Part shown: in pieces, positions 35,489-45,203 of the stretch | Position numbering within the stretch: position 1 is the stretch's first letter | Layout of the letters: each line of letters starts with the position of its first letter | Assembly: GCF_020883495.1 (NCBI RefSeq) | Contig: NZ_CP086610.1 | Coordinates: forward strand, 3,303,001-3,367,000 | Length of the DNA: 64,000 nucleotides | Direction of reading: 5' to 3' | Source of the DNA: Shinella zoogloeoides | GTDB taxonomy: Bacteria; Pseudomonadota; Alphaproteobacteria; Rhizobiales; Rhizobiaceae | Notes under the pieces: generated by a model | Database searches by the model: none | The model's input: the letters and a program-made list of their open reading frames with translations, nothing else | Told to the model about the DNA's origin: nothing | Program-made: the position numbers and the translations under genes

Positions 35489-36148
35489 TCAGTCGCTCGA
35501 AAGCCGAAGCGCCGCCGCCGCCGCGACCGGGCCGATGACGGCGAAGGCGAGATTGAGCGCGACGAGGATGAGGAAGGGCGGCAGGAACGGGGCCGGGTCC
35601 TGGATCGCCGCATAGACCGCGCTCACCCCGAAGATCAGCACGGGAATGGCGAGCGGCAGCACGAGGATGGAGACGAGCAACCCGCCGCGCGGCAGCGCCA
35701 CCGCCACCGCCGCGCCCACCGCACCGATGAAGGTGATGGCGGGCGTGCCGGCCAAGAGCGTCAGCGTCGTCGCGCCGATGGCGGTCTCGTCCATGTTCAT
35801 GAAGAGGCCGAGCAGCGGCGCGGCGACGACGAGCGGCAGGCCGGTCGCAATCCAGTGCGCGATGCATTTGACGAAGACCGTCAGCACCAGCGGCGTTTCC
35901 TGCATCAGGAGAAGATCGAGCGAGCCGTCCTCGCGCTCGGCCTGGAACAGCCGGTCGAGGCCGAGGAGGGAGGCGAGCAGCGCGCCGATCCAGAGGATGG
36001 CGGGGCCGATGCGGGAGAGAAGATTGAGGTCCGGCCCGACGCCGAAGGGAATGACGGCGACGACCGTCATGAAGAACAGCACGCCCACCAATGCGCCGCC
36101 ACCGGCGCGCACGGAGAGTTTCACGTCGCGGAGGAGGAGAGCGATCAC
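35489..36148 (-). CDS. ccmB: heme exporter permease CcmB
   Basis: A 219-residue protein with six hydrophobic segments. ERQDGSLDLLL-like AEREDGSLDLLLMQETPL is the CcmB signature. It overlaps ccmA by 4 bases (ATGA) and works with the ATPase in the CcmABCD complex that delivers heme for c-type cytochromes. Confidence 0.95.
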   Translation of the reverse strand: MIALLLRDVKLSVRAGGGALVGVLFFMTVVAVIPFGVGPDLNLLSRIGPAILWIGALLASLLGLDRLFQAEREDGSLDLLLMQETPLVLTVFVKCIAHWIATGLPLVVAAPLLGLFMNMDETAIGATTLTLLAGTPAITFIGAVGAAVAVALPRGGLLVSILVLPLAIPVLIFGVSAVYAAIQDPAPFLPPFLILVALNLAFAVIGPVAAAAALRLSSD

Positions 36149-36786
36149 CAGACATCCTCCATGATCCCGGCAAAGCCCTTCATGTGCAACTCCTTCACCC
36201 CTTCCAGCCCAAGCGGCTGGTGCGTCGCAGCTATCGCAATGCCGCCGCGTGAAAGGTGGGCCATGACAAGGCCGGCGAACATGGTTTCAGCGGCCGCATC
36301 GAGCGCGGCCGTCGGCTCGTCGAGAATCCAGACCGGACGCCAGGAAACGAGAAGCTTGGCCATGGCCATGCGGCGCTGCTGGCCGGCGGAGAGATAGCCG
36401 AAGGGAAGGTGCGCGATACCGCCGAGACCAACCGCCTCGACCGCCTCGACGACCGACAGGCCCGCCCCGCCGGCAAAGTCGCCGAGGAAGGACTGCCAGA
36501 AGGACAGATTCTCCTCGACGGTCAGCTCCCGCTTCATCGCGTTGCGGTGGCCGAGATAATGCGCGGCCTCGCTGACACGCTCGACCGGTTGCGCTGCAGC
36601 AAGAAGTTTTGCCGCTCCCGAATGGGCCGGCAGAAGGCCCGCCAGAACACGCAGCAGCGTCGACTTTCCCGAACCGTTCGCACCCTTGACGACAAGCGCC
36701 TCGCCGCTGGCGATTTCAAAGGAAATATCTTGGAAAATCAGGTCTTCGCCGCGCTTGGCGCTCAATCCCTCGACGACGAGCCGCAT
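36145..36786 (-). CDS. ccmA: heme exporter ATPase CcmA
   Basis: A 213-residue ABC ATPase. Walker A is VKGANGSGKST (about residue 34), signature LSAGQQRRMAMAKL and Walker B VWILDEPTAALD. The ALRVLAGLLPAHSG-type loop and the HYLGHRNAMKRELTVEENLSFW segment are typical of CcmA. It is the first gene of the ccmABCDG operon and is divergent from acnA. Confidence 0.95.
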   Translation of the reverse strand: MRLVVEGLSAKRGEDLIFQDISFEIASGEALVVKGANGSGKSTLLRVLAGLLPAHSGAAKLLAAAQPVERVSEAAHYLGHRNAMKRELTVEENLSFWQSFLGDFAGGAGLSVVEAVEAVGLGGIAHLPFGYLSAGQQRRMAMAKLLVSWRPVWILDEPTAALDAAAETMFAGLVMAHLSRGGIAIAATHQPLGLEGVKELHMKGFAGIMEDVW

Positions 36787-37052
36787 GGCTTTTCACTTTC
36801 CCTTTACGACCTTGGTCGCAACGCAAAAAAATTGTCCCGATTTGCCCTTCGGCGCTCTGGATCGTTTCTTAGAAATTATCTATAACGCCCGCAACACGCC
36901 AGCGGTCGGCGTGAATTTCATCCAAGCGCCGAACACGGGAATGATTTCCGCGTACGGACAGCGGAAATGGCCGCACCCGCATCCCATTCGCGCTTGACGC
37001 GCACGGGCGTTCGTACGTCAGCTTTCTGGCGCCAGACGAGACGGGGTATAAA

Positions 37053-39746
37053 GTGTCCAAATCCCTAGACAGTTTCAATTGTCGTTCGACCCTTACGGTA
37101 AACGGCACCGACTATGTGTATTACAGCCTTCCCAAGGCCGAGGCGAACGGCCTTGCCGGCGTCTCGAAGCTCCCCTACTCGATGAAGGTGCTTCTTGAGA
37201 ACCTGCTGCGCTTCGAGGACGGCCGCTCGGTCACCAAGGAGCAGATCCTTTCCGTCGTCGACTGGCTGACGAACAAGGGCACGGTCGAGAACGAGATCGC
37301 CTATCGCCCGGCGCGCGTGCTGATGCAGGACTTCACCGGCGTTCCCGCCGTGGTCGACCTTGCGGCCATGCGCGACGCGATGGTCTCGCTCGGCGGCGAC
37401 CCGGAGAAGATCAACCCGCTCGTTCCCGTCGACCTCGTCATCGACCACTCGGTCATCGTCGACGAATTCGGCACGCCGACCGCCTTTGCCCGCAACGTCG
37501 AGCTGGAATACCAGCGCAACGGCGAGCGCTACCGCTTCCTCAAGTGGGGCCAGCAGGCGTTCCAGAACTTCCGCGTCGTTCCCCCGGGCACCGGCATCTG
37601 TCACCAGGTCAATCTGGAATATCTGGGCCAGACGGTTTGGACCAAGGAAGAAGACGGCGAGATCGTCGCCTACCCGGATACCTGTGTCGGCACGGACAGC
37701 CACACGACCATGATCAACGGCCTCGGCGTTCTCGGCTGGGGCGTGGGCGGCATCGAGGCGGAAGCCGCCATGCTCGGCCAACCGGTCTCCATGCTGCTGC
37801 CCGAGGTCATCGGCTTCAAGCTGACCGGCAAGCTCAAGGAAGGCGTTACGGCGACCGACCTCGTGCTGATGGTCGTGCAGATGCTGCGCAAGAAGGGCGT
37901 CGTCTCCAAGTTTGTCGAATTCTTCGGCCCCGGCCTCGACAACATGACGCTCGCCGACCGCGCAACGATCGGCAATATGGGCCCGGAATACGGCGCGACC
38001 TGCGGCTTCTTCCCGGTCGACGGCGAGACCGTCAACTACCTCACCATGTCCGGCCGCGAAGAGCAGCGCATCGCCCTCGTCGAAGCCTATTCGAAGGCGC
38101 AGGGCATGTGGCGTGACGGCGACGGCTCCGACCTCGTCTTCACCGACACGCTCGAACTCGACCTCGGCGACGTCGTTCCGGCCATGGCCGGCCCGAAGCG
38201 CCCGGAAGGCCGCATCCCGCTGGAAAACATTGCGCCGAACTTCGCGACGGCCCTTGAAAACGACTACAAGAAGCCCGGCCAGCTTTCGAACCGCTATGCC
38301 GTCGAAGGCACGGATTACGATATCGGCCACGGCGACGTCGCCATCGCCGCCATCACGTCCTGCACCAACACGTCCAACCCGTCGGTCCTCATTGCCGCCG
38401 GCCTTCTCGCCCGCAATGCGGTCGCCAGGGGCCTGAAGACGAAGCCGTGGGTCAAGACGTCGCTGGCGCCCGGATCGCAGGTCGTCGGCGAATACCTCGC
38501 CAAGTCGGGCCTGCAGGCGGACCTCGACAAGCTCGGCTTCAACCTCGTCGGCTTCGGCTGCACGACCTGCATCGGCAATTCCGGCCCGCTGCCGGCGCCG
38601 ATCTCCAAGACGATCAACGACAAGGGCCTGATCGCTGCGGGCGTCCTCTCGGGCAACCGCAACTTCGAAGGCCGCATCTCGCCGGACGTGCAGGCAAACT
38701 ACCTCGCCTCCCCGCCGCTCGTCGTCGCCTACGCCCTTGCCGGTACGGTCCAGAAGGACCTGACCAAGGAGCCGATCGGCGAAGACCAGAACGGCAATCC
38801 GGTCTACCTCAAGGACATCTGGCCCTCCTCCAGGGAGATCCAGGAGTTCATCATGAAGTACGTCACGCGTGAGCTCTATGCCACGAAATATGCCGACGTC
38901 TTCAAGGGCGACGAGAACTGGCAGGCCGTGCAGGTGCCGGAAGGCCAGACCTATGCCTGGGACGACAAGTCGACCTATGTGCAGAACCCGCCCTACTTCG
39001 TGGGCATGGGCAAGACCGGCTCGGGCCTGAAGAACATCGAAGGCGCGCGCGTCCTCGGTCTCTTCGGCGACAAGATCACGACCGACCACATCTCTCCGGC
39101 CGGTTCGATCAAGGCGGCCTCGCCGGCCGGCGCGTATCTTACGGATAACGGCGTCGCGGTGGCGGACTTCAACCAGTACGGCACGCGCCGCGGCAACCAT
39201 GAAGTCATGATGCGCGGCACCTTCGCCAATATCCGCATCCGCAACCACATGCTCGGCCCGAACGGTAAGGAAGGTGGCTACACGATCCACTATCCGACCA
39301 AGGAAGAGATGTCGATTTACGACGCGGCCATGAAGTACAAGGCCGAGGGCGTTCCGCTCGTCATCTTCGCCGGCGTCGAATACGGCAACGGCTCCTCGCG
39401 CGACTGGGCGGCCAAGGGCACCAACCTCCTCGGCGTCAAGGCCGTGGTGGCGCAGTCCTTCGAGCGCATCCACCGCTCCAACCTCGTCGGCATGGGCGTC
39501 GTGCCCTTCGTCTTCGAGGAAGACACGACCTGGGCCTCGCTCGACCTCAAGGGCGACGAAGTCGTCACCATCGAGGGCCTGGAAGGCGATATCAAGCCGC
39601 GCGAGAAGAAGATCGCCAAGATCACCTACTCCGACGGCACGGTGAAGGACGTTCCGCTCCTCTGCCGCATCGATACGCTGGACGAGGTGACCTACATGAA
39701 CAACGGCGGCATCCTGCAGACCGTTCTTCGCGACCTCGCCGCCTGA
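37053..39746 (+). CDS. acnA: aconitate hydratase A
   Basis: An 897-residue monomeric aconitase that interconverts citrate and isocitrate in the TCA cycle. The three cluster cysteines are seen in [12 protein letters not shown] (about residue 436) and [14 protein letters not shown] (about 502-505). The swivel domain contains [22 protein letters not shown] near 775. The GTG start gives the normal N-terminus ([17 protein letters not shown]). It is single and followed by a strong terminator. The 266-base upstream region contains a weak Irr-like motif. Confidence 0.97.
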   Translation: MSKSLDSFNCRSTLTVNGTDYVYYSLPKAEANGLAGVSKLPYSMKVLLENLLRFEDGRSVTKEQILSVVDWLTNKGTVENEIAYRPARVLMQDFTGVPAVVDLAAMRDAMVSLGGDPEKINPLVPVDLVIDHSVIVDEFGTPTAFARNVELEYQRNGERYRFLKWGQQAFQNFRVVPPGTGICHQVNLEYLGQTVWTKEEDGEIVAYPDTCVGTDSHTTMINGLGVLGWGVGGIEAEAAMLGQPVSMLLPEVIGFKLTGKLKEGVTATDLVLMVVQMLRKKGVVSKFVEFFGPGLDNMTLADRATIGNMGPEYGATCGFFPVDGETVNYLTMSGREEQRIALVEAYSKAQGMWRDGDGSDLVFTDTLELDLGDVVPAMAGPKRPEGRIPLENIAPNFATALENDYKKPGQLSNRYAVEGTDYDIGHGDVAIAAITSCTNTSNPSVLIAAGLLARNAVARGLKTKPWVKTSLAPGSQVVGEYLAKSGLQADLDKLGFNLVGFGCTTCIGNSGPLPAPISKTINDKGLIAAGVLSGNRNFEGRISPDVQANYLASPPLVVAYALAGTVQKDLTKEPIGEDQNGNPVYLKDIWPSSREIQEFIMKYVTRELYATKYADVFKGDENWQAVQVPEGQTYAWDDKSTYVQNPPYFVGMGKTGSGLKNIEGARVLGLFGDKITTDHISPAGSIKAASPAGAYLTDNGVAVADFNQYGTRRGNHEVMMRGTFANIRIRNHMLGPNGKEGGYTIHYPTKEEMSIYDAAMKYKAEGVPLVIFAGVEYGNGSSRDWAAKGTNLLGVKAVVAQSFERIHRSNLVGMGVVPFVFEEDTTWASLDLKGDEVVTIEGLEGDIKPREKKIAKITYSDGTVKDVPLLCRIDTLDEVTYMNNGGILQTVLRDLAA

Positions 39747-39769
39747 GCGGCCTGAAGCCTGAAAACACG

Positions 39770-39798
39770 ATGCCGGGGCCAAAAGCCCCGGCATTTTT
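39770..39798 (+). terminator. terminator of acnA
   Basis: ATGCCGGGGC and GCCCCGGCAT form a perfect 10-bp stem with a 5-base loop and are followed by five T. It overlaps the stop codon of the convergent acetyltransferase gene. Confidence 0.93.
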
Positions 39799-40348
39799 AT
39801 GCCATCGTTCCCGGGAAATCCGTCGCGGAGGGTTCCGTCTCGGCTCCCTCGCCGAGCGGGCGCTGCATGAAGACCGTGTCGAGCCAGCGGCCGTGCTTGA
39901 AGCCCGTCGCACTCATGCGGCCCGAATGCGCAAAGCCGGCCGCGCTGTGCACGGCGATGGAGGCGGGATGCGCCCCGCCGATCACCGCCACCATCTGGCG
40001 GAAGCCGCAATCCGTGCAGCGGCGAATGAGTTCGGCCAGCAATGCCTTGCCGATGCCCCTGCCGCGCGCCTCCGGCGCCAGATAGACCGAATCCTCCACG
40101 AGCCAGCGATAGGCCGGCCGCGTGCGGAAGGCCGAGGCATAGGCATAGCCGAGGATGAGGCCGGTCTGCTCGACGGCGACGATATAAGGATAGCCCTTGC
40201 CGGTGATCGCCGTGAAGCGCGTCGCCATCTGGTCGAGCGTCGGCGGATCAACCTCGTAGCTCGCCACGCCGTTCAGCACGGATTCGCGGTAGATTTCGGT
40301 GAAGGCGGCGATGTCGCCGAGCGCGGCGGTGCGGATGACGAAGCTCAT
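39797..40348 (-). CDS. GNAT N-acetyltransferase, phosphinothricin-acetylase-like
   Basis: A 183-residue acetyltransferase of the Pat/MnaT group. VIRTAALGDIAAFTEIYRESVLNGVASYE and EDSVYLAPEARGRGIGKALLAELI (acetyl-CoA loop) followed by MVAVIGGAHPASIAVHSAAGF are the family marks. Members acetylate phosphinothricin, methionine sulfoximine or related amino acids; the natural substrate is unknown. I start at MSFVIRTAALGD (40348), dropping a 26-residue basic extension that has no family match. Confidence 0.88.
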   Translation of the reverse strand: MSFVIRTAALGDIAAFTEIYRESVLNGVASYEVDPPTLDQMATRFTAITGKGYPYIVAVEQTGLILGYAYASAFRTRPAYRWLVEDSVYLAPEARGRGIGKALLAELIRRCTDCGFRQMVAVIGGAHPASIAVHSAAGFAHSGRMSATGFKHGRWLDTVFMQRPLGEGAETEPSATDFPGTMA

Positions 40349-40426
40349 GGAAGCCTGCGTTTCTTGGAACGGTTCCGGTAAAGTGCGCAGCGTTTTGCGG
40401 CCGGAATTGCGTGAGCGCAAGCGCAA

Positions 40427-40455
40427 ACAGGGGATGGGGTTAACCCATCCCCTGT
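40427..40455 (-). terminator. terminator-like hairpin past pyc
   Basis: ACAGGGGATGGG and CCCATCCCCTGT form a perfect 12-bp stem around a 5-base loop, followed on the minus strand by TTTGCG. It lies 25 bases past the pyc stop. Confidence 0.75.
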
Positions 40456-40480
40456 CATGGAGGCTTTATCGAGGGCCGCT

Positions 40481-43400
40481 TCAGGCGCCGTAGACGATCA
40501 GCAGGTCCTTGGCGTCGATCTGGTCGCCGGCCCTGACGAGCACTTCCGAGATCATGCCGTCCTTCTCGGCATGCAGCGCCGTTTCCATCTTCATCGCCTC
40601 GATGGAGAGCAGCACGTCGCCGGCCTTGACCGGCTGGCCGGCCGCGACCGCGACGGTCGAGATGACGCCCGGCATCGGCGCGCCGAGATGGGCGGCGTTG
40701 CCGTTGTCGGCCTTGCGACGGATGGCGGAGGTGGCGGCGCGGTTGCGGTCCGGCACCTTGATGAGGCGCGACTGGCCGTTCAGTTCGAAGAACACCTTGA
40801 CCATGCCCTGCGCATCCGGCTCGCTGGTCGCCTGATGCAGGATGACGAGCGACTTGCCGCGCTCGATTTCCGGCTGCAGTTCCTCGCCCGGCGCAAGGCC
40901 GTAGAAATAGGCGGGCGTCGGCAGCACGCTGACGGGGCCGTACATGTCGGCGGCCAGCGCATAGTCGGTAAAGACCTTCGGATACATGAGATAGGAGGCG
41001 AATTCGAAATCGTCGACCTTGCGCTCCAGCTTGTCCTCGATGGTTTTGCGCTCCGCATCGAGATCGGCCGCCGGCAGCAGCGAGCCGGGCACGGCGGTAT
41101 AGGGCGCGTCGCCCTTCAGCGCCTTCTTCTGCAGGCCGGCCGGCCAGCCGCCCGGAGGCTGGCCCAGATCGCCGCGCAACATGGAGACGACGGAATCGGG
41201 GAAGGACACATCCTTAGCCGGATTCTCGACGTCGGCGACGGTCAGTTCCTGGCTTACCATCATCAGCGCCATATCGCCGACCACCTTGGAGGACGGCGTC
41301 ACCTTGACGATATCGCCGAACATCTGGTTGGCGTCGGCATAGGCCTGGGCGACCTTGTGCCACTTGGTCTCAAGCCCGAGCGAACGGGCCTGTTCCTTGA
41401 GATTGGTGAACTGGCCGCCCGGCATTTCATGCAGGTAGACTTCCGAAGCCGGCCCCTTGAGGTCGCTTTCGAAGGCGGCATACTGGAAGCGCACGGCCTC
41501 CCAGTAGAAGGAGATACGACGGATCCATTCGGGATCGAGACCCGGATCGCGCTCCGATCCCTTCAGCGCCTCGACGATGGAGCCGAGGCAAGGCTGGGAC
41601 GTGTTGCCCGAAAGGGCATCCATGGCCGCATCCACCACATCCACGCCGGCATCGACGGCGGCAAGCACGGTCGCGGCCGCGATGCCCGACGTGTCATGCG
41701 TGTGGAAGTGGATCGGCAGGTCGGTGGCCTCGCGCAGCGCCTTGAACAGCACGCGGGCGGCGGCGGGCTTCAGAAGGCCCGCCATATCCTTCAGCGCGAT
41801 CATATGCGCGCCGGCCTTTTCCAGCTCGGCGGCGAGGTCGGTGTAGTATTTGAGGTCGTATTTCGGGCGGGCCGAATTCAGGATATCGCCGGTATAGCAG
41901 ATCGCCGCCTCGCAGATGCGGTTCTCCTCGGCGACGGCGTCCATCGAGACACGCATGTTGTCGACCCAGTTGAGGCAATCGAAGACGCGGAAGACATCGA
42001 TGCCGCCCTTCGCCGCCTGCCGGACGAAATACTTCACGACATTGTCGGGATAGTTCTTGTAGCCGACGCCGTTCGCCCCGCGCAGCAGCATCTGCAAGAG
42101 CAGGTTCGGCGCATCCTCGCGGATGCGGGCAAGACGCTCCCACGGGTCTTCCGTCAGGAAGCGCATGGAGACGTCGAAGGTCGCGCCGCCCCAGCATTCC
42201 AACGAGAAGAGCTGCGGCAGCGCCCGGGCATAGGTGCCGGCGACGCGGGCGATGTCATGCGTGCGCATGCGGGTCGCCAGCAGCGACTGGTGGCCGTCGC
42301 GCATGGTCGTGTCGGTGAGGAGCACGCGGCGTTCGGCGCGCAGCCATTCGCCGAATTTCTTCGGGCCGAGTTCGTCGAGCTTCTGCTTGGTGCCGGCAGG
42401 GATATCTCCGCCGATGAAGGGCACGACGGGCTTGGCCACGTCTGCCGGCGGCTTCGGGCGGCCCTTGGCTTCCGGGTGGCCGTTGACGGTGACGTCGGCA
42501 AGGTAGGTGAGCAGCTTCGTCGCGCGGTCCTGGCGCTTGACCTGCTGGAACAGTTCCGGCGTCGTATCGATGAAACGGGTCGTGTAGCTGTTGTCGCGGA
42601 AGGCCTCGTGGCCGATGATCGCCTCGAGGAAGGTGAGGTTGGTGGCGACGCCGCGGATACGGAATTCGCGCAGCGCACGGTCCATGCGGTTGATGGCTTC
42701 CCCCGGCGTGCTGCCCGAGGCCGTGACCTTGACGAGCAGCGGGTCGTAATAGCGGGTGATATAGGCCCCGGTATAGGCCGTGCCGCCATCGAGACGGATG
42801 CCGAAGCCGGCCGCCGAGCGGTAGCCAGTGATGCGGCCATAGTCCGGGATGAAGTTCTGTTCTGGGTCTTCCGTGGTAATGCGGCACTGGAGCGCATGAC
42901 CGTTAAGGCGGATATCGGCCTGCTTGGGAACGCCCGATTCCGGCGTGCCGATGGCCTCGCCGTCGAGGATGTGGATCTGCGCCTTGACGATATCGATGCC
43001 GGTCACGACTTCCGTGACGGTGTGCTCGACCTGGATGCGCGGATTCACCTCGATGAAGTAGAACTTGCCGCTGTCGACATCCATCAGATACTCGACCGTG
43101 CCGGCGCCGACATAGCTGGTCGCCTTGGCGATCTTCAGCGAATAGTCGGCAAGTTCCTGGCGCTGCGCTTCCGATAGGTAAGGCGCGGGCGCACGCTCGA
43201 CGACCTTCTGGTTACGCCGCTGGATGGAGCAGTCGCGCTCGAAGAGATGCACGACATTGCCATGCGTATCGCCGAGGATCTGGCTTTCGACGTGGCGGGC
43301 GCGCTCGACGAGCTTTTCGAGATAGACCTCATCCTTGCCGAAGGCGGCCTTGGCCTCGCGCTTGGCTTCCGTCACCTCGCGGATCAGGTCCTTGGCATCG

Positions 43401-43939
43401 CGGATGGCGCGCATGCCGCGACCGCCGCCGCCCCAGGAGGCCTTGAGCATGACGGGATAGCCGATCTCGGCGGCGAGACGGTGGATTTCCGCTTCGTCAT
43501 CCGGCAGCGGATCGGTGGCGGGCACGACCGGCACGCCGACGGAGATGGCGAGATTGCGCGCGGCGACCTTGTTGCCGAGCTGGCGCATGGTGGCCGGGCG
43601 CGGGCCGATGAAGATGATGCCGGCGGCATCGCAGGCATCGACGAATTCCGGGCTCTCCGAAAGCAGGCCGTAGCCGGGATGGATCGCATCCGCGCCGGAA
43701 AGCTTGGCGACGCGGATCACCTCCTCGATCGAAAGATAGCTCTCGATGGGACCGAGATCGCGCGTCAGATGCGGGCCGCGACCGATCTGGTAACTCTCGT
43801 CCGCCTTGAAGCGGTGCAGCGCCAGTTTGTCCTCTTCCGCCCATATCGCAACTGTTTTCAAGCCGAGTTCATTGGCCGCGCGGAACACGCGGATGGCGAT
43901 TTCGGAACGGTTGGCGACAAGAATCTTGGAAATGGGCAA
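40481..43939 (-). CDS. pyc: pyruvate carboxylase
   Basis: A 1152-residue biotin enzyme that carboxylates pyruvate to oxaloacetate. Biotin carboxylase occupies about 1-455 (KILVANRSEIAIRVFRAA, GGGGRGM ATP loop), the carboxyltransferase about 530-1000 (TTMRDGHQSLLATRMRT with metal ligands, HFHTHDTSG) and the biotin carrier the last 75 residues with Lys1117 in EAMKM. I use the TTG at 43939: GAGGAG lies 7 bases upstream and the length equals the family value. An ATG-initiated extension of 53 residues has no similarity. It stands alone, parallel to the LuxR gene. Confidence 0.95.
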   Translation of the reverse strand: MPISKILVANRSEIAIRVFRAANELGLKTVAIWAEEDKLALHRFKADESYQIGRGPHLTRDLGPIESYLSIEEVIRVAKLSGADAIHPGYGLLSESPEFVDACDAAGIIFIGPRPATMRQLGNKVAARNLAISVGVPVVPATDPLPDDEAEIHRLAAEIGYPVMLKASWGGGGRGMRAIRDAKDLIREVTEAKREAKAAFGKDEVYLEKLVERARHVESQILGDTHGNVVHLFERDCSIQRRNQKVVERAPAPYLSEAQRQELADYSLKIAKATSYVGAGTVEYLMDVDSGKFYFIEVNPRIQVEHTVTEVVTGIDIVKAQIHILDGEAIGTPESGVPKQADIRLNGHALQCRITTEDPEQNFIPDYGRITGYRSAAGFGIRLDGGTAYTGAYITRYYDPLLVKVTASGSTPGEAINRMDRALREFRIRGVATNLTFLEAIIGHEAFRDNSYTTRFIDTTPELFQQVKRQDRATKLLTYLADVTVNGHPEAKGRPKPPADVAKPVVPFIGGDIPAGTKQKLDELGPKKFGEWLRAERRVLLTDTTMRDGHQSLLATRMRTHDIARVAGTYARALPQLFSLECWGGATFDVSMRFLTEDPWERLARIREDAPNLLLQMLLRGANGVGYKNYPDNVVKYFVRQAAKGGIDVFRVFDCLNWVDNMRVSMDAVAEENRICEAAICYTGDILNSARPKYDLKYYTDLAAELEKAGAHMIALKDMAGLLKPAAARVLFKALREATDLPIHFHTHDTSGIAAATVLAAVDAGVDVVDAAMDALSGNTSQPCLGSIVEALKGSERDPGLDPEWIRRISFYWEAVRFQYAAFESDLKGPASEVYLHEMPGGQFTNLKEQARSLGLETKWHKVAQAYADANQMFGDIVKVTPSSKVVGDMALMMVSQELTVADVENPAKDVSFPDSVVSMLRGDLGQPPGGWPAGLQKKALKGDAPYTAVPGSLLPAADLDAERKTIEDKLERKVDDFEFASYLMYPKVFTDYALAADMYGPVSVLPTPAYFYGLAPGEELQPEIERGKSLVILHQATSEPDAQGMVKVFFELNGQSRLIKVPDRNRAATSAIRRKADNGNAAHLGAPMPGVISTVAVAAGQPVKAGDVLLSIEAMKMETALHAEKDGMISEVLVRAGDQIDAKDLLIVYGA

Positions 43940-44160
43940 GTCGGACTCCTCAATGACCTGGATGGGGGACCTTCGAGCGGGAAATGCTGCACCCGCGAAG
44001 AGAATTATTAGCGGGTAATTTCCAAAGTGCAATTTTATCGTCGCCATGGAACAAAAGATTTGCGCCGCCGGAAATAATCCCGACGGCGACCGGGACATTG
44101 CCCCATAGATAAATCTTTTAGAAACAGACGGTTATGCCGGATTCATGCGGCACCGCCCCG

Positions 44161-44901
44161 CTACGAGACCAGCCCCAGGCGGAAGGCGATGGCGATGGCG
44201 TGGTGCCGGTTGCGGGCGCCGAGCTTTTCCTGGATGCCGTTCATGTACCAGTCGACCGTATGGTTCGAGATGCCGAGGACGCGCCCGATATCGTGCGAGG
44301 TCATGCCCTGGGCGAGCAGCGCCAGCGCCTCCATCTCGCGCCGCGTCAACTCGACGTCGACGATCGCCGAAAGCCGCTCGGCCTCCTGCGGGTCGGCTGC
44401 GTGAAGGAGCTTCCAGTAGAGCCGGCGGGCGATGCTGTCGAACAGCGCCATCTCCGCGGTCTCCAGCTCCACCGGCCTGCCGCCGATGCTGAGGCTGCCG
44501 AGAAGGCCGCGCCGACCATGGACCGGAAACAGATAGCCATCCTCCAGCCCGTTCTGCCGCGCATCGACCATCATGCGCTCCATGCGCTTGCGATGCGGGC
44601 TGGCCCGGAACGCGCCGAGCGTGTCGCGCCAGCGGAAACCCACCTGGGCATGGCCGAGATAGCGCACGGTCGGATCGACCTGCATATAGCTTCTGCGCAG
44701 ATAGGTCTCCGGCCAGCCTTCCGGCCAGCGTCCTGCCAGCAGCAGGCTCAGCACGCTTTCCACCGGTCTCGGCGACTGGTTAAGCCAATAATACTCGAAG
44801 CCGTAGAGTGTAATGAGACGCTCGAATTCGGCAGTCGTCTCCTCCCTACCACGCAACTCGTCGATCAGTGCAAGGAACTGCACCAGCAAGTTGATCTTCA
44901 T
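44161..44901 (-). CDS. LuxR-family autoinducer-binding regulator (ExpR-like solo)
   Basis: A 246-residue quorum-sensing type regulator. The N-terminal autoinducer-binding domain has the conserved ligand-pocket residues Trp63, Tyr67, Asp76, Pro77 and Trp91 (WPETYLRRSYMQVDP ... FRWRD). The C-terminal GerE helix-turn-helix spans about 180-240 (LTRREMEALALLAQGMTSHDIGRVLGISNHTV). No LuxI-type synthase is in the window, so it is a solo here. It lies between pyc and ndvA, which, as I recall, is where S. meliloti has expR, so it may be an ExpR ortholog; its neighbour ndvA is divergent. Confidence 0.88.
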   Translation of the reverse strand: MKINLLVQFLALIDELRGREETTAEFERLITLYGFEYYWLNQSPRPVESVLSLLLAGRWPEGWPETYLRRSYMQVDPTVRYLGHAQVGFRWRDTLGAFRASPHRKRMERMMVDARQNGLEDGYLFPVHGRRGLLGSLSIGGRPVELETAEMALFDSIARRLYWKLLHAADPQEAERLSAIVDVELTRREMEALALLAQGMTSHDIGRVLGISNHTVDWYMNGIQEKLGARNRHHAIAIAFRLGLVS

Positions 44902-45203
44902 ATTCCCCGCGCTTGACTAGCTTTGCATAACCAACTGATAAAGCTGAATCAGGCCGACAACCGGCCCAAGCGCCCCTCTGATATCCCCGCTGAACAATTG
45001 GCAGGATCGGAAGGTGAAAATCAATCGCTTTGCGTGCATAGCTGACCTGAAATTGCACAATCACGCAAGATTTCAGGCGCGTTATCAAATTTGCTTGACT
45101 GCGAAGAACTTTTGCCGCTTCCGCTGGTTAATACCTTCAGCCAAGGGACTGAAGGTGCCAACGTTGCACCGCACAACAGCTATTGCCGGAAAGGCTCCAT
45201 TCC
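44902..45203. other. 302-base divergent intergenic region of the LuxR gene and ndvA
   Basis: It contains no gene. It must hold both promoters. At 45133-45156 it has the perfect inverted repeat ACCTTCAG / CTGAAGGT separated by 8 bases, which falls in the probable ndvA leader and may be a regulator site or a hairpin. Confidence 0.6.

Noticed and set aside
37065..40010. A 981-codon open frame opposite acnA
   Set aside because: Antisense shadow of a highly expressed, codon-biased gene; no domain is recognisable and it runs through the acnA terminator.
40457..43177. A 906-codon open frame opposite pyc
   Set aside because: Antisense shadow; composition is Arg/Asp/His/Gly-rich and no motif is seen.
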